Source of the DNA: Corynebacterium timonense | GTDB taxonomy: Bacteria; Actinomycetota; Actinomycetes; Mycobacteriales; Mycobacteriaceae | Assembly (NCBI RefSeq): GCF_900105305.1 | Contig: NZ_LT629765.1 | Span: 1,240,001-1,304,000 of the forward strand | Length of the DNA stretch: 64,000 nt | Reading direction: 5' to 3' | Part shown: one piece after another, positions 8,529 through 17,512 of the stretch | How the letters are laid out: the number at the start of each line of letters is the position of its first letter | Numbering within the stretch: position 1 is the first letter of the stretch | Notes under the pieces: model-generated | Seen by the model: the letters and a program-made list of their open reading frames with translations, nothing else | What the model was told of the DNA's origin: nothing | Database searches by the model: none | Program-made: the position numbers and the translations under genes

Positions 8529-11500
8529 AGATTCCGCGCTGCCCCTCGGCGCCTACGAAACCGCGCTCACTCGGAGAGTGCACGAGCGGCTCGCAGCCAC
8601 CGCGTCCGCGAACCCCGACGCCCGTTTTGCCATTGCGCAGGTGGACGAAGAGTTGCGGGAGCGCTACACCGATGCCATCGTTCGCACCCTGAGCGACCAC
8701 CTCGCACGCTCCTTACTCTCCACCCACGATCCCGAGCAGCGTGTCACCGTGATTAACTCCCTCGCGGCTCTCATCGACCCCGACGACCGGATCGAGACCG
8801 AACAACTCCTCCACGCTGTCTACGAGGCTTCCTTGGGGGAGCCGCCGTCAATTCACCCGACTCCCATCACCGCCGCGAATCTGCTGACAAACGCGAGTAA
8901 TGAACACAGCATGTCGGCGGAAATTAAACGGGAAATCCAGACCGCGGACCGTGTCGACCTCGTGTGCGCCTTCATCAAAAACTCTGGCATTTCCGCCATC
9001 CGGGAAGAACTCGAGTATCTTCGCGATCATTCCATACCCCTGCGCGTGATCACGTCGACCTACTGCGGGGCATCAGACGTACAAGCAATTGACCGGCTGG
9101 TAGAGGAGTTCGGCGCCGACGTGAAAATCGGGTACGAATCTCAACAAACGCGGCTGCACGCAAAAGCGTGGCTGTTTCGGCGAAAATCTGGTTTCGACTC
9201 GGCGTTTATCGGCAGCTCCAACCTCTCAAATTCTGCACTTATCGACGGCATCGAGTGGAACGTTCGGACCTCCCGGCGCGCCACCCCGGTGATCATCTCC
9301 AAGTTTGAGGCGGTCTTTGATACCTACTGGAACGACGTACACTTCGTCCCCTACACCCCCAGCCAGGATAGGAGGCGGCTAGAAGTATCGCTTCAGCGCG
9401 CCAGCAACTTCGGGAAAGACTCTCGCACCGAGCTCGAGCTTTCCGGCCTCCGCGTCGAGCCGTACCCCTACCAAGAGTCCATGCTCGACGCCCTTGAAGC
9501 GGAACGGGCAATCCACGACAGGCACCGGAATTTGCTTATCGCCGCGACCGGCACCGGCAAGACAGTCGTCGCCGCCCTCGACTACCGGCGGCTCGCGGAA
9601 TCGTGGAAGAAAAAGCCCACGCTTCTTTTCGTGGCGCACCGGACGCAACTCCTCCGCCAGGCAATGCGGACCTACCGCGAGGTACTCCGCGACCCCACGT
9701 TTGGCGAGCTCTTTGACGGCCACCACGCGCCGAGGATTGGCACCCATGTCTTCGCCACTATTCAGAGCCTGAGCCGCGTCCTGGACGGCTTCAGCTCCGA
9801 GCACTTTGAAGTTGTGGTGATCGACGAGTTCCACCACGCGCAGGCTTCGACCTACCAGCATCTCCTCGACCATGTATCGCCGCGCGAACTTCTGGGCCTT
9901 ACCGCCACACCCGAGCGTGGCGACGGCGTCAACGTACAAAAGTTTTTCGACTACCGGGTGGCGTACGAGCTGCGGCTATGGGACGCACTCGCGCTCGGCC
10001 TTGTCGCGCCGATGCATTACTACGGCATCAACGACGAAACAGACCTGACCGGAATCACCTGGTCGCGATCGAGCAAGGCGTACAACACGGCAGAGCTCAG
10101 CGAGTTCTACATCAACCAAGGAGATTCACGTGTCCGGCTCATCCTCAACGAACTCGAGCGGCGTGTATTCGATCTGAGTTCCCTCAAGGCTTTGGGGTTC
10201 TGTGTCAGCATCGACCACGCCAATTATATGGCCGAGCGCTTTCGTGCTCACGGCCTGCCTGCCGCCGCGATCACTTCACGCACCCCCGACCACGAACGCG
10301 ATGCTCTCATCGACGACCTCCGCGACGGGACGCTCAAGGTTCTTTTCACCGTCGATTTATTCAACGAAGGCGTCGACATCCCCGAGGTCAACGCCCTGCT
10401 CCTTCTCCGCCCCACGGAGAGTCCCATCGTCTATCTCCAGCAACTAGGCCGTGGTCTTCGTAAGCAGCCAGGCAAAGTGTGCACGGTTCTTGATTTCCTG
10501 GGAATGCAGCACAAGGAGTTCAGCTTCGAAGCTCGTTTCCTCGCACTTACAGGAAAGCGCGGCAAGCACCTCGAGAGGGAAATCGACCAAGGGTTTCCCT
10601 CGCTTCCCGGAGGCACTCAGATACGACTCGATCGAGTCACCCACGAGCGAGTGCTTCATAACGTCAAACGCCTTGCGACGCCCACAATCACGCGCATTCG
10701 TTCACTCGCCCAGCAGGAACAGACCACGGACCTTTCCGCGTTTCTCGCAAACACCGGGCTCGACTTGCACGACCTCTATCGCTCTAAGAACGGCGGATGG
10801 ACTCGGATTCTGCGCAGCCAAAACCTCATTCCCGCCCCGGATCCTGCCCCAGCAGACGAAGATTTCTTGCTCAGGCGGCTGCGTTCCCTTCTCCACGTCA
10901 ACGACGAAGAACGTGCACGCATGTACCTTGCCCTTGCAGACCCGGATGGGCGGGATCCCGCCAACTTCTCGCGAATCGAGGAATCCTTCTCCCAGATGCT
11001 CGTTACTCACATCTGGGGCAACCAAAATACTGTCAGGGCCCCATCCTCGGTCGCCGACGGCATTGTCCGCATTCGGCGGGTCCCCTCGTTCGTGAGCGAG
11101 CTGCGTCAGGTTTTCCGCTACAACCTTGACCGAACGCGTAACAAACCCGAACCTGTCGCAGGCCACGAGGATCTTGTGCTGCGCACCCATGCGGATTACT
11201 CGATAGCCGAACTGACCGCCGCCCTCCGTCGAGCACCTTTGCCGGCCTTGCTTAACATCCCCAGGGAGGGCGTCAAGCACATCCCCGAAGCGCACGCAGA
11301 CATTTTCTTTGTCACCTTGGTCAAAGACCACGGTTTCACAGAAACGACCAGCTACAAAGATTTTCCTATTACTCGGGATTTGTTCCAATGGGAGTCGCAG
11401 TCAACGACCTCGTTGAGCTCGAAAACGGGACAGCGATACATTCATCACAAGGACATGGGCAGCACGGTGTTCTTGTGCGTACGCAACCTGGCCTCAAGCT

Positions 11501-11643
11501 CGATCGATACAGCAAACGCGTTTACCTTTCTGGGCAACGTTGTCTACGCCGACCACAGTGGAGAAAAGCCCATCCGGTTCGAATGGAAGTTGACACGCCC
11601 GATGCCTGCGACCTTGTACCAGCAAGGACGGGCCGTGGTGTAG
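8518..11643 (+). CDS. PLD-nuclease domain + superfamily 2 helicase + DUF3427-like C-terminus
   Basis: This 1041-residue multidomain enzyme has a phospholipase D-type nuclease motif at residues about 214-240 (HAKAW then GSSNLSNSAL). The SF2 helicase core starts at AATGTGKT near 342-349, continues with IDEFHH near 436 (a DEAH-like motif II) and LTATPERGDG near 462, and ends at LFNEGVDIPEVN and QQLGRGLRK near 650. The last 350 residues resemble the DUF3427 region found in this class, ending in FEWKLTRPMP. Such proteins are thought to act on DNA and are frequent in accessory or defence regions. The coding sequence uses more A/T-rich codons than its neighbours, which hints at transfer. It starts inside the NUDIX gene, and no methylase accompanies the pair. 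Confidence 0.85.
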   Translation: MSRKDSALPLGAYETALTRRVHERLAATASANPDARFAIAQVDEELRERYTDAIVRTLSDHLARSLLSTHDPEQRVTVINSLAALIDPDDRIETEQLLHAVYEASLGEPPSIHPTPITAANLLTNASNEHSMSAEIKREIQTADRVDLVCAFIKNSGISAIREELEYLRDHSIPLRVITSTYCGASDVQAIDRLVEEFGADVKIGYESQQTRLHAKAWLFRRKSGFDSAFIGSSNLSNSALIDGIEWNVRTSRRATPVIISKFEAVFDTYWNDVHFVPYTPSQDRRRLEVSLQRASNFGKDSRTELELSGLRVEPYPYQESMLDALEAERAIHDRHRNLLIAATGTGKTVVAALDYRRLAESWKKKPTLLFVAHRTQLLRQAMRTYREVLRDPTFGELFDGHHAPRIGTHVFATIQSLSRVLDGFSSEHFEVVVIDEFHHAQASTYQHLLDHVSPRELLGLTATPERGDGVNVQKFFDYRVAYELRLWDALALGLVAPMHYYGINDETDLTGITWSRSSKAYNTAELSEFYINQGDSRVRLILNELERRVFDLSSLKALGFCVSIDHANYMAERFRAHGLPAAAITSRTPDHERDALIDDLRDGTLKVLFTVDLFNEGVDIPEVNALLLLRPTESPIVYLQQLGRGLRKQPGKVCTVLDFLGMQHKEFSFEARFLALTGKRGKHLEREIDQGFPSLPGGTQIRLDRVTHERVLHNVKRLATPTITRIRSLAQQEQTTDLSAFLANTGLDLHDLYRSKNGGWTRILRSQNLIPAPDPAPADEDFLLRRLRSLLHVNDEERARMYLALADPDGRDPANFSRIEESFSQMLVTHIWGNQNTVRAPSSVADGIVRIRRVPSFVSELRQVFRYNLDRTRNKPEPVAGHEDLVLRTHADYSIAELTAALRRAPLPALLNIPREGVKHIPEAHADIFFVTLVKDHGFTETTSYKDFPITRDLFQWESQSTTSLSSKTGQRYIHHKDMGSTVFLCVRNLASSSIDTANAFTFLGNVVYADHSGEKPIRFEWKLTRPMPATLYQQGRAVV

Positions 11644-11716
11644 GACACTTCTTAGCGCCCCAGTGCGCAGCCCTTCCTTTTCGCAGTCCCGGTCAGCGTT
11701 ACGTACCCGGGCCCGT

Positions 11717-11745
11717 TTTCACCGACTGTTCACCTTACCCTTTCC
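11717..11745 (+). promoter_or_regulatory. PHO-box-like direct repeats upstream of the 5'-nucleotidase
   Basis: TTTCACC at 11717, GTTCACC at 11728 and a degenerate CCTTTCC at 11739 are spaced exactly 11 bases apart. Direct heptamers near GTTCACC with an 11-base period are the known binding pattern of actinobacterial PhoP/PhoR-type phosphate regulators. The target gene encodes a phosphate-scavenging nucleotidase, which fits. No binding data are available here. Confidence 0.5.
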
Positions 11746-11813
11746 TGGGCGAAGCATAGGAAGAATATCGTCACAATCGCACAACCACCTGCATGCCTTC
11801 GAAAGGATCTCCC

Positions 11814-13835
11814 GTGCGATTCCGCTCTCACCTGACCGCCGTCGCTGTGACGTCGATAAGCGCCCTGGCCCTGACCGGCCTCCCCGTTGCTCACGCGCAG
11901 ACAGAGGTCGAGTTCACCATCTCTAACTTCACCGACTTTCACGGCCGCTGGGCTAAGGATGAAAGCAATAATGTCCCCGGTGCCGTGGCGCTCAAGTGCG
12001 CTATCGACAAGGCCGGCCACGGAAAGCACCAGGCTATTACCTCGTCGGGCGACAACATCGGGGCCTCGCCCTTCGAGTCCATGCTGTTGAACGATGAGCC
12101 CACCATCGACGTCCTGAATGCGATGGGCCTAGATGTCACGGCCGTCGGCAACCACGAGTTTGACAAGGGTGCCGCGGACCTCACCGACCGTGTGGCGCCC
12201 CGTTCTAACTTTCCGCACCTCGCGGCGAACGCGGAGGGGCTGAAGAAGGACGGCGAGAAGATCAAGGACTACCACATCATGGACCTCGCCGGGGTCAAGG
12301 TGGCGTTCATTGGCTCGGTCACCGACGATATGCCGAGCCTTGTCTCCCCCGCTGGGATCGCCGGGATCACCTGGCACAACCCGGTTGAGAGCATCAACAC
12401 CATTGCGGATCAGCTGACAAAAGACGACAAAGCTGACGTCGTGGTCGCCCTGCCCCACGAGGGCAACATCCCCGCCTCTGCATGGTCGGACAACGTCGAC
12501 GTCGTGTTTATGGGCCACACGCATGAGTACGTCGAGAGCCCTGACTCCTCCCCCATCATTTTCCAGGCGGGCGAGTACTCCAAGGGCCTAGCCAACATTG
12601 ACCTCACCTACGACACGGCCACCGATACCGTGAAGGTCAAACATGCCGAGCTGCTGGGCGGCGAGCAGATCGCGCAGTGCACCACCCCGTACCCGGAGAT
12701 CCAAGGCATCATCGACAAAGCGCTGGAGGAGGCAGGAACCGCCGGGCAGCAGGTTATCGGCACCCTCGACGCCCCGATCTACCGCGGCCGCAACGAGGGC
12801 GAAGAACCGGGCTCGAACCGCGGCGTGGAGTCGCAGCTGAACAACCTCATCGCCAACTCGTACCGGTGGGGTTTGAGCAAGCGCACCAACGTCACCCCCG
12901 ACATCGGCGTGATGAACTCCGGCGGTGTGCGGGCCGACCTGAACGCCGGGGACGTCACCCTGAAAGACGCGCACAATGTGCAGCCCTTCGATGGTGACAT
13001 CACGTACACCACCCTCACCGGCGCCGATTTCATCGAGGCCCTCGAACAGCAGTGGCAGCTGGAAGGAAAACGGCCTTTCCTTGCCCTCGGACTCTCGGAC
13101 AACGTCGCCTACACCTACGACCCCACCAAGGAGCGCGGCGAGCGCATCACGCACGTCCAGGTCAACGACGAGCCGCTCGACCCGGCGAAGAATTACGTCG
13201 TCGCTGGCCCGTCCTTCATTCTCGAAGGCGGAGACGGCTTCACTGCCTTCACCAAGGGCTCTGACCTAGCCCAGCTCGGCGTGAAGGACATCGAGATCTT
13301 CACCGAGTACCTCGGCTCCTTCCTCAACGGAGGAGATGCCCCCGGCCCGCGCACGGGGCAGGCCAGCGTGGGCGTGCACATCGAGACACCGCTCGTGCCC
13401 GGCCAGACCGCGACCATCAACCTCAGCTCGCTGATCTACACCATGCAAGAAACCGCCACGGAGGTGACCGTCAAATTCGCTGGCGCGACAGAGACGGTAG
13501 CCATCGGCCACGATCTCGGCCCCGCGGGCTTCAACGAAGCCGGCACAGCGACAGTCTCGCTCGCCGTTCCCGCCGGCGTTGCCGGCGAGCAAACCCTGCG
13601 CATTACCACGGACGCGGGGACCGACGTCGCCCTTCCCGTCACGGTCGGCGGCGCTCAAGAGTCCGGCTCCTCCGCCGGCTTCGCCGCTGGGTCTGCAGCC
13701 GGGTCCGCAGCCGGCAGCGTTGCCACCGTCGCCGCGCTCGTCGCCGCCCTGTGCGCCGCTCTCGGCGGGCTGCTTACCCTCCACCCGGTGATCCTCGACA
13801 CCCTCCGCGCCCACATCCCGGGCTTCCCGGCCTAA
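11814..13835 (+). CDS. ushA: Secreted 5'-nucleotidase / UDP-sugar hydrolase family protein
   Basis: The 673-residue exported metallophosphoesterase releases phosphate from extracellular nucleotides. A signal peptide ends near LPVAHAQ. Metal-binding motifs are NFTDFHGRW, SSGDNIGAS, VGNHEFDKG, ALPHEGN and GHTHEY. The C-terminal substrate domain shows MNSGGVRADL and the GPSFILEGGDGFTAF loop. A Gly/Ala/Ser linker (AAGSAAGSAAGS) and a final hydrophobic helix probably hold it at the membrane; there is no LPXTG sorting signal. I chose GTG 11814, which has GAAAGGA six bases in front, over ATG 11793. PHO-box-like repeats lie about 70-100 bases upstream, consistent with induction by phosphate starvation. 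Confidence 0.82.
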   Translation: MRFRSHLTAVAVTSISALALTGLPVAHAQTEVEFTISNFTDFHGRWAKDESNNVPGAVALKCAIDKAGHGKHQAITSSGDNIGASPFESMLLNDEPTIDVLNAMGLDVTAVGNHEFDKGAADLTDRVAPRSNFPHLAANAEGLKKDGEKIKDYHIMDLAGVKVAFIGSVTDDMPSLVSPAGIAGITWHNPVESINTIADQLTKDDKADVVVALPHEGNIPASAWSDNVDVVFMGHTHEYVESPDSSPIIFQAGEYSKGLANIDLTYDTATDTVKVKHAELLGGEQIAQCTTPYPEIQGIIDKALEEAGTAGQQVIGTLDAPIYRGRNEGEEPGSNRGVESQLNNLIANSYRWGLSKRTNVTPDIGVMNSGGVRADLNAGDVTLKDAHNVQPFDGDITYTTLTGADFIEALEQQWQLEGKRPFLALGLSDNVAYTYDPTKERGERITHVQVNDEPLDPAKNYVVAGPSFILEGGDGFTAFTKGSDLAQLGVKDIEIFTEYLGSFLNGGDAPGPRTGQASVGVHIETPLVPGQTATINLSSLIYTMQETATEVTVKFAGATETVAIGHDLGPAGFNEAGTATVSLAVPAGVAGEQTLRITTDAGTDVALPVTVGGAQESGSSAGFAAGSAAGSAAGSVATVAALVAALCAALGGLLTLHPVILDTLRAHIPGFPA

Positions 13836-14980
13836 CCAGCCCCCGACACCACCAGCTCCTCGACCTGCGCGTAGCGCCGCACCTGCGCAACAAACTCGGC
13901 GTCGTGGCAGGTGATCACCACGGCGGCGCCGCGGCGCAGGCCAGCGGCGATCTCCGCGTGGGCGGCGGAGCGGCCGGTGGTGTCGAGGCCGACGTCGGGT
14001 TCGTCGAGAAGCACGAGCGGGCGGTCCTGCGCGAAAACCTGCGCCAGCTGAGCAAGCCGCAGGTTGCGCGCCGACAGGTCCAAAGGGTGTTCCTCCGGGT
14101 CCCACCCGCGCGCCTGCGCGAGCCGCTCCGAGCCGACGAAGCTTCCCACCGTGGCTTCGGCGACCTGGTCGGCGCTGCGCTGCAGCGCCAGCGAGGTGGG
14201 CACGCGCGGGGCGGGGGCCCCGTCGAGGCCGGCGAGCGCACGCAGAAGCGATGTCTTGCCGGAGCCGTTGCCGCCTCGAAGCCACAGAACCCGACCGGGG
14301 CGGGCGACGACGCGGACGGGCTCAAGGACGAAGCTCGGTTGCGGCCGGGGCTTCCACCAGCGTCGTGTCCCGCCACCGCGAGTCGCGCCAACCTCGCCGA
14401 GGTCGATGGCCGCGCCGCTGGCGCTCACCGGTTGCGGCAGCTGAAGGGGTACGCACGGGGGTGTGGAGGTGGTAAGGGTGGCGTCGAGAAGCGAAAGGCG
14501 CGTTCCGCCGACCTCCTCGACGTACTCGTGGCCCAGGAGGATGACGCGGGCGGGGATGGAGCACAGGTAGGCGGCGATGCGGGAGGTGGAGTCCGCGTCG
14601 AGGCCGGCGAAGGGATCGTCGAGAACGAGGGTGTCGGGGTCGAGGACGGCGACGCAGGCGAAGGCCAGGCGGCGCGTTTGCCCGCCCGAAAGAGTGGCAG
14701 GGTTGCGCTCGGACAGATTGGCGAGCCCCGTGACCTCCAGGAGTGCGCGGGCCCGCCGCTGCATCTCGGCGCGCCCGACGCCGCGCTGCTCCAAACCCAC
14801 GCAGACCTCCTCGACGACGGTCTCGCGCAGGAAGCTCACGTGCGCGGCCGCGTCCTGGCGCAGCACGGCGACGCGCGGGACGCGCTCGTGCAGCGTGCGC
14901 GCGAGCAGGCTCAGGCCAGAGCCGGACTCGCCGACGACTTGGACAAGGCGCCCGGCGCGCTCCAGAGGCGTCAGGTCCAC
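13832..14980 (-). CDS. Fused energy-coupling ATPase of an ECF transporter, first half degenerate
   Basis: Two ABC ATPase domains are joined in 382 residues. The first starts abruptly: its Walker A at residues 17-24 reads GESGSGLS, with Leu in place of the catalytic Lys. The usual 25 or so residues before it are missing, and its Walker B ends LVLDDPF (Asp for Glu), yet it keeps LSGGQ. The second has a normal Walker A (GGNGSGKT) and Walker B (LVLLDEPDVGLD) but LSARN instead of LSGGQ. Thus one composite ATP site is intact and the other is lost. The GTG start overlaps the end of the T-component gene by 10 bases. The stop overlaps the convergent ushA stop by 4 bases. It powers the adjacent S and T subunits. 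Confidence 0.82.
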   Translation of the reverse strand: MDLTPLERAGRLVQVVGESGSGLSLLARTLHERVPRVAVLRQDAAAHVSFLRETVVEEVCVGLEQRGVGRAEMQRRARALLEVTGLANLSERNPATLSGGQTRRLAFACVAVLDPDTLVLDDPFAGLDADSTSRIAAYLCSIPARVILLGHEYVEEVGGTRLSLLDATLTTSTPPCVPLQLPQPVSASGAAIDLGEVGATRGGGTRRWWKPRPQPSFVLEPVRVVARPGRVLWLRGGNGSGKTSLLRALAGLDGAPAPRVPTSLALQRSADQVAEATVGSFVGSERLAQARGWDPEEHPLDLSARNLRLAQLAQVFAQDRPLVLLDEPDVGLDTTGRSAAHAEIAAGLRRGAAVVITCHDAEFVAQVRRYAQVEELVVSGAG

Positions 14981-15648
14981 GCAACCACCGCCACGGCGCA
15001 CACGGGGGCGAGCCAGCGCAGCGCCTTCTGGGCGGGGGAATCGGCCGCGGGCCGCAGCACCGTGCGCGAGCCGGGCAGGTCGTATCCGGCGGTTTCCAGG
15101 GCCATCCCCCGGCTCGCCCCGCCGGAAAGTAGCTCCGCGAGCACCGGCAGCACCACGTGCGGCACGACCGTGCGCACACCGATGCGGCGCCCGCGCAGCC
15201 GGTTGGCCTCCCGCACTACCGTGGCCGTGCGCGCGCCCTGAGGAAGCAGTTGCAGCGCCGACCCCGCGATGTAGGCCAGGCGGTTGCCCCCGGGCGCGAC
15301 CTGCAGAGCCTTGACCAGCTCGGGGATGCGCACGAAGGCCATCGCGGCGATCACGCACGACATGAGCGCGACGAAGCGCACCGCAAGTTCCCCGGCGACG
15401 GCGAGGCCGTCGGCCGTCACAAGCGGCGCGATGCGCTCGCTGCCGTAGGGGGCATGGATAAGCGCCATGGACAGCCCCGCCGGCACGCTCAGCGCCGCCA
15501 CGGCCGCGATCACGCTCGCGCTTTTGGCCTTGACGGTGCCTAGGGCAAGCGCCACGGCGGCCACCGCGGCGGAGAATGCGGGATGGTTGACGCCCATGAC
15601 CGCGATCCAGCCCGAGGCCGCCAGCGACAACACCGTCAACGGGTTCAC
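14971..15648 (-). CDS. ECF transporter transmembrane component (EcfT/CbiQ family)
   Basis: The 225-residue membrane protein has about five hydrophobic segments and a cytoplasmic region carrying ATVVREANRLRGRR and GASRGMALETAGYDLPGSR. The latter resembles the two Ala-Arg-Gly coupling helices by which EcfT subunits grip the ATPases. Its GTG start shares GTGA with the stop of the S-component gene, so translation is coupled. Together with the neighbours it forms a complete transporter in one operon. The second coupling motif reads ASRGM, close to the usual ARG-type consensus. Confidence 0.8.
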   Translation of the reverse strand: MNPLTVLSLAASGWIAVMGVNHPAFSAAVAAVALALGTVKAKSASVIAAVAALSVPAGLSMALIHAPYGSERIAPLVTADGLAVAGELAVRFVALMSCVIAAMAFVRIPELVKALQVAPGGNRLAYIAGSALQLLPQGARTATVVREANRLRGRRIGVRTVVPHVVLPVLAELLSGGASRGMALETAGYDLPGSRTVLRPAADSPAQKALRWLAPVCAVAVVAWT

Positions 15649-16427
15649 GGGGTGGGGCTTTCCTCCAGCGGGGCGAAGGAGCGCACCATCCGCTTCGGCA
15701 TCGCCTTCAGCGCGCCGAAGACGATGAGCATGACCACGATCTTGTCCAGCGGGTCGGAGATGAAGGACTGGAAGGTCACCGACTCGAGCAGCGAGGCGCC
15801 CATCTCGCGGAAGAGCGTGACCACGGCGCCGGTGCCCACGCCCGCGGTTCCGCCGTAGACGAAGGCGGCCACCGGCGCGGCGACCATACCGCCCACGAGG
15901 CCGAGCAGCGCCCCGTAGAGCGCTACGAAACCGACGTTGCGGAAGGCGGCGAGCTTGTGGATGAACACCCCCGCCAAGAACCCGATCAGCGCGGCGCCGG
16001 CGGCAAACGGCAGCGCCGCCGGGTTGAGCAGGCCCCACACCACGTTGTTGAGCGCTCCCGTGGCCATCCCTGCGACCGGCCCGGCCAGCGCGGCGACGAG
16101 CACGGTGCCGATGGTGTCCAGGTACAGCGGAATGCCGATCGAGCCGACGATCTGGCCGACGACAGAGTTGATGATCATCGCGATGGGGATCAGGCCAATC
16201 GTGCGCGCGGGAAGAACGGGCAGGGTCGCGGCCAGCACGAGAATGGTCCCCACCCCGTAGCCGGCAAGCGTAATGAGGCCCTCGCGGGAGTCCGTCACCG
16301 ACTCCCACCCGGTCGGGCGGACGACGACCAGGTAGAGCCAGGTGGCAACAATGATGGCCGCGCCGACGCTGACCAGCGCGGTGCGGGCGGGCGTCCACCG
16401 GTGCGCGGCAGAATTGGCATGTGACAT
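15645..16427 (-). CDS. ECF transporter substrate-binding (S) component, predicted nucleoside-related
   Basis: The 260-residue protein has about six membrane segments with small-residue-rich loops (IPLYLDTIGTVLVAALAGPVAGMATGA, FAAGAALIGFLAGVFI), as in S components of energy-coupling factor vitamin and nucleobase transporters. A TAGGAG ribosome-binding site lies 7 bases before the ATG. The substrate cannot be read directly. The preceding gene on the same strand encodes a nucleoside hydrolase, so a nucleoside, base or ribose-containing compound is the best inference. I see no thiamine or other riboswitch-like structure in the 93-base leader, only a short tandem repeat. Confidence 0.75.
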   Translation of the reverse strand: MSHANSAAHRWTPARTALVSVGAAIIVATWLYLVVVRPTGWESVTDSREGLITLAGYGVGTILVLAATLPVLPARTIGLIPIAMIINSVVGQIVGSIGIPLYLDTIGTVLVAALAGPVAGMATGALNNVVWGLLNPAALPFAAGAALIGFLAGVFIHKLAAFRNVGFVALYGALLGLVGGMVAAPVAAFVYGGTAGVGTGAVVTLFREMGASLLESVTFQSFISDPLDKIVVMLIVFGALKAMPKRMVRSFAPLEESPTP

Positions 16428-16438
16428 CGGTCTACTCC

Positions 16439-16462
16439 TACAAACACGTCTACGGACACGTC
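16439..16462 (-). repeat. Two tandem 12-bp repeats in the leader of the ECF S-component gene
   Basis: Read on the minus strand, GACGTGTCCGTA is followed directly by GACGTGTTTGTA, and the ribosome-binding site GGAG follows. Ten of 12 positions match. The location between the nucleoside hydrolase stop and the S-component start makes a regulator-binding site possible, but chance similarity is not excluded. Confidence 0.45.
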
Positions 16463-16520
16463 GAACACCCGCCTATGTCACCTCGGCGGGCAGGAACGCC
16501 CACAGCCTAGCAGGGCCGGG

Positions 16521-17510
16521 CTAGTCCTCCGCCCGCGCGTGGCGCACGGCGTCGAGCCCCCCGGAGAAGAAGCGCGCGTGCACCTCGCAGGCGCGGCCGA
16601 AATCGGCCCACGCCGCGTCCACGTCAGCGCGCGTCACCACCTCCGCGTTCGGCTCCCGGCCCCACACGTCGCGCAGGTCGGCCACGGTGGTCCCGCGCAT
16701 GAGCTCGGAGTCAGCATCGACGTCCACGGCGGTCACGGTGGCGTCGTACGGCACCGCCCCGAGCGCGACCTGGCACGTGAGCAGGTCGTGGATCTGCGCG
16801 CGGTAGCCCTCCCCGACCTCCTCGTGGAACTCGAAGTAGAAGCGCACGATGTCCGGCAAATGCTCAGCGATGGGGGCAGGGCCAAGCTTGTCGACGACCC
16901 CCTCAAGCGCCTCCGGTTCCAGCAGCATCTTCTCTGTCACCCCCAGCGAACACACGGTGACGGGAGACGTCGCGGCGGCGAAGACCTCCTTCGCCGCGTG
17001 CGGGTCAACCCACACGTTCCACTCGGCCGTTGGGGTGGTATTGCCGGGGTAATGGAACGCCCCGCCCATGACGGTAATGTGCGTCAGTTTGGCGAAGTGC
17101 TGCGGGTGCGCGCGGCGAAAGGCTGCGAGGTTGGTCAGCGGCCCGGTGACAATCAGGTGCAGGTCGTCGGTTCCGCGCTCGATGGCATCGACCCAGAGGG
17201 TGTCCCAATCGCTCTCCACGTAGCGCTCGGGCGCGCTGGCGTAGCCCAGGCCAGTCTCCCCGTGGGTCTCCGGGGTGGTGGTCAGCTCGTAGACGAGGGG
17301 CTCGGGCACGCCGGCGGCGATAGGGATGGTCCGCAGCCCGCAGAGCCCGAGCACCCACGCTGCGTTCACCGCGCATTGGGCGGCCTCGACGTTTCCGGAG
17401 GTCGTGGTCACGGCCTCCAGCTCGATGCGGCCCTCGTGGTGGGCGGCGGTGAGGTAGATGAGCGCCAGGGTGTCGTCGATACCCGGGTCGCAGTCGAAGA
17501 GGACGCGCAT
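16521..17510 (-). CDS. Inosine/uridine-preferring nucleoside hydrolase
   Basis: The 329-residue enzyme splits the N-glycosidic bond of ribonucleosides to give base plus ribose. The N-terminal FDCDPGIDD (residues 5-13) is the calcium-binding DxDxxxDD signature of the family. TGPLTNLA, MGGAF and EWNVWVDPHAA follow in the standard order. The start has AGGAG in front and lies 2 bases after the MFS gene stop, so the two genes share an operon. The downstream ECF transporter may import its substrate or a product. Base preference is not predictable from sequence alone. Confidence 0.87.
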   Translation of the reverse strand: MRVLFDCDPGIDDTLALIYLTAAHHEGRIELEAVTTTSGNVEAAQCAVNAAWVLGLCGLRTIPIAAGVPEPLVYELTTTPETHGETGLGYASAPERYVESDWDTLWVDAIERGTDDLHLIVTGPLTNLAAFRRAHPQHFAKLTHITVMGGAFHYPGNTTPTAEWNVWVDPHAAKEVFAAATSPVTVCSLGVTEKMLLEPEALEGVVDKLGPAPIAEHLPDIVRFYFEFHEEVGEGYRAQIHDLLTCQVALGAVPYDATVTAVDVDADSELMRGTTVADLRDVWGREPNAEVVTRADVDAAWADFGRACEVHARFFSGGLDAVRHARAED

Positions 17511-17512
17511 TC

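Noticed and set aside
13832..15358. Longer ECF ATPase starting at 15358
   Set aside because: The upstream 125 residues are Arg/Gly/Ala-rich and lie out of frame over the T-component gene. The GTG at 14980, overlapping the T stop, is the credible start even though it leaves the first ATPase domain short.
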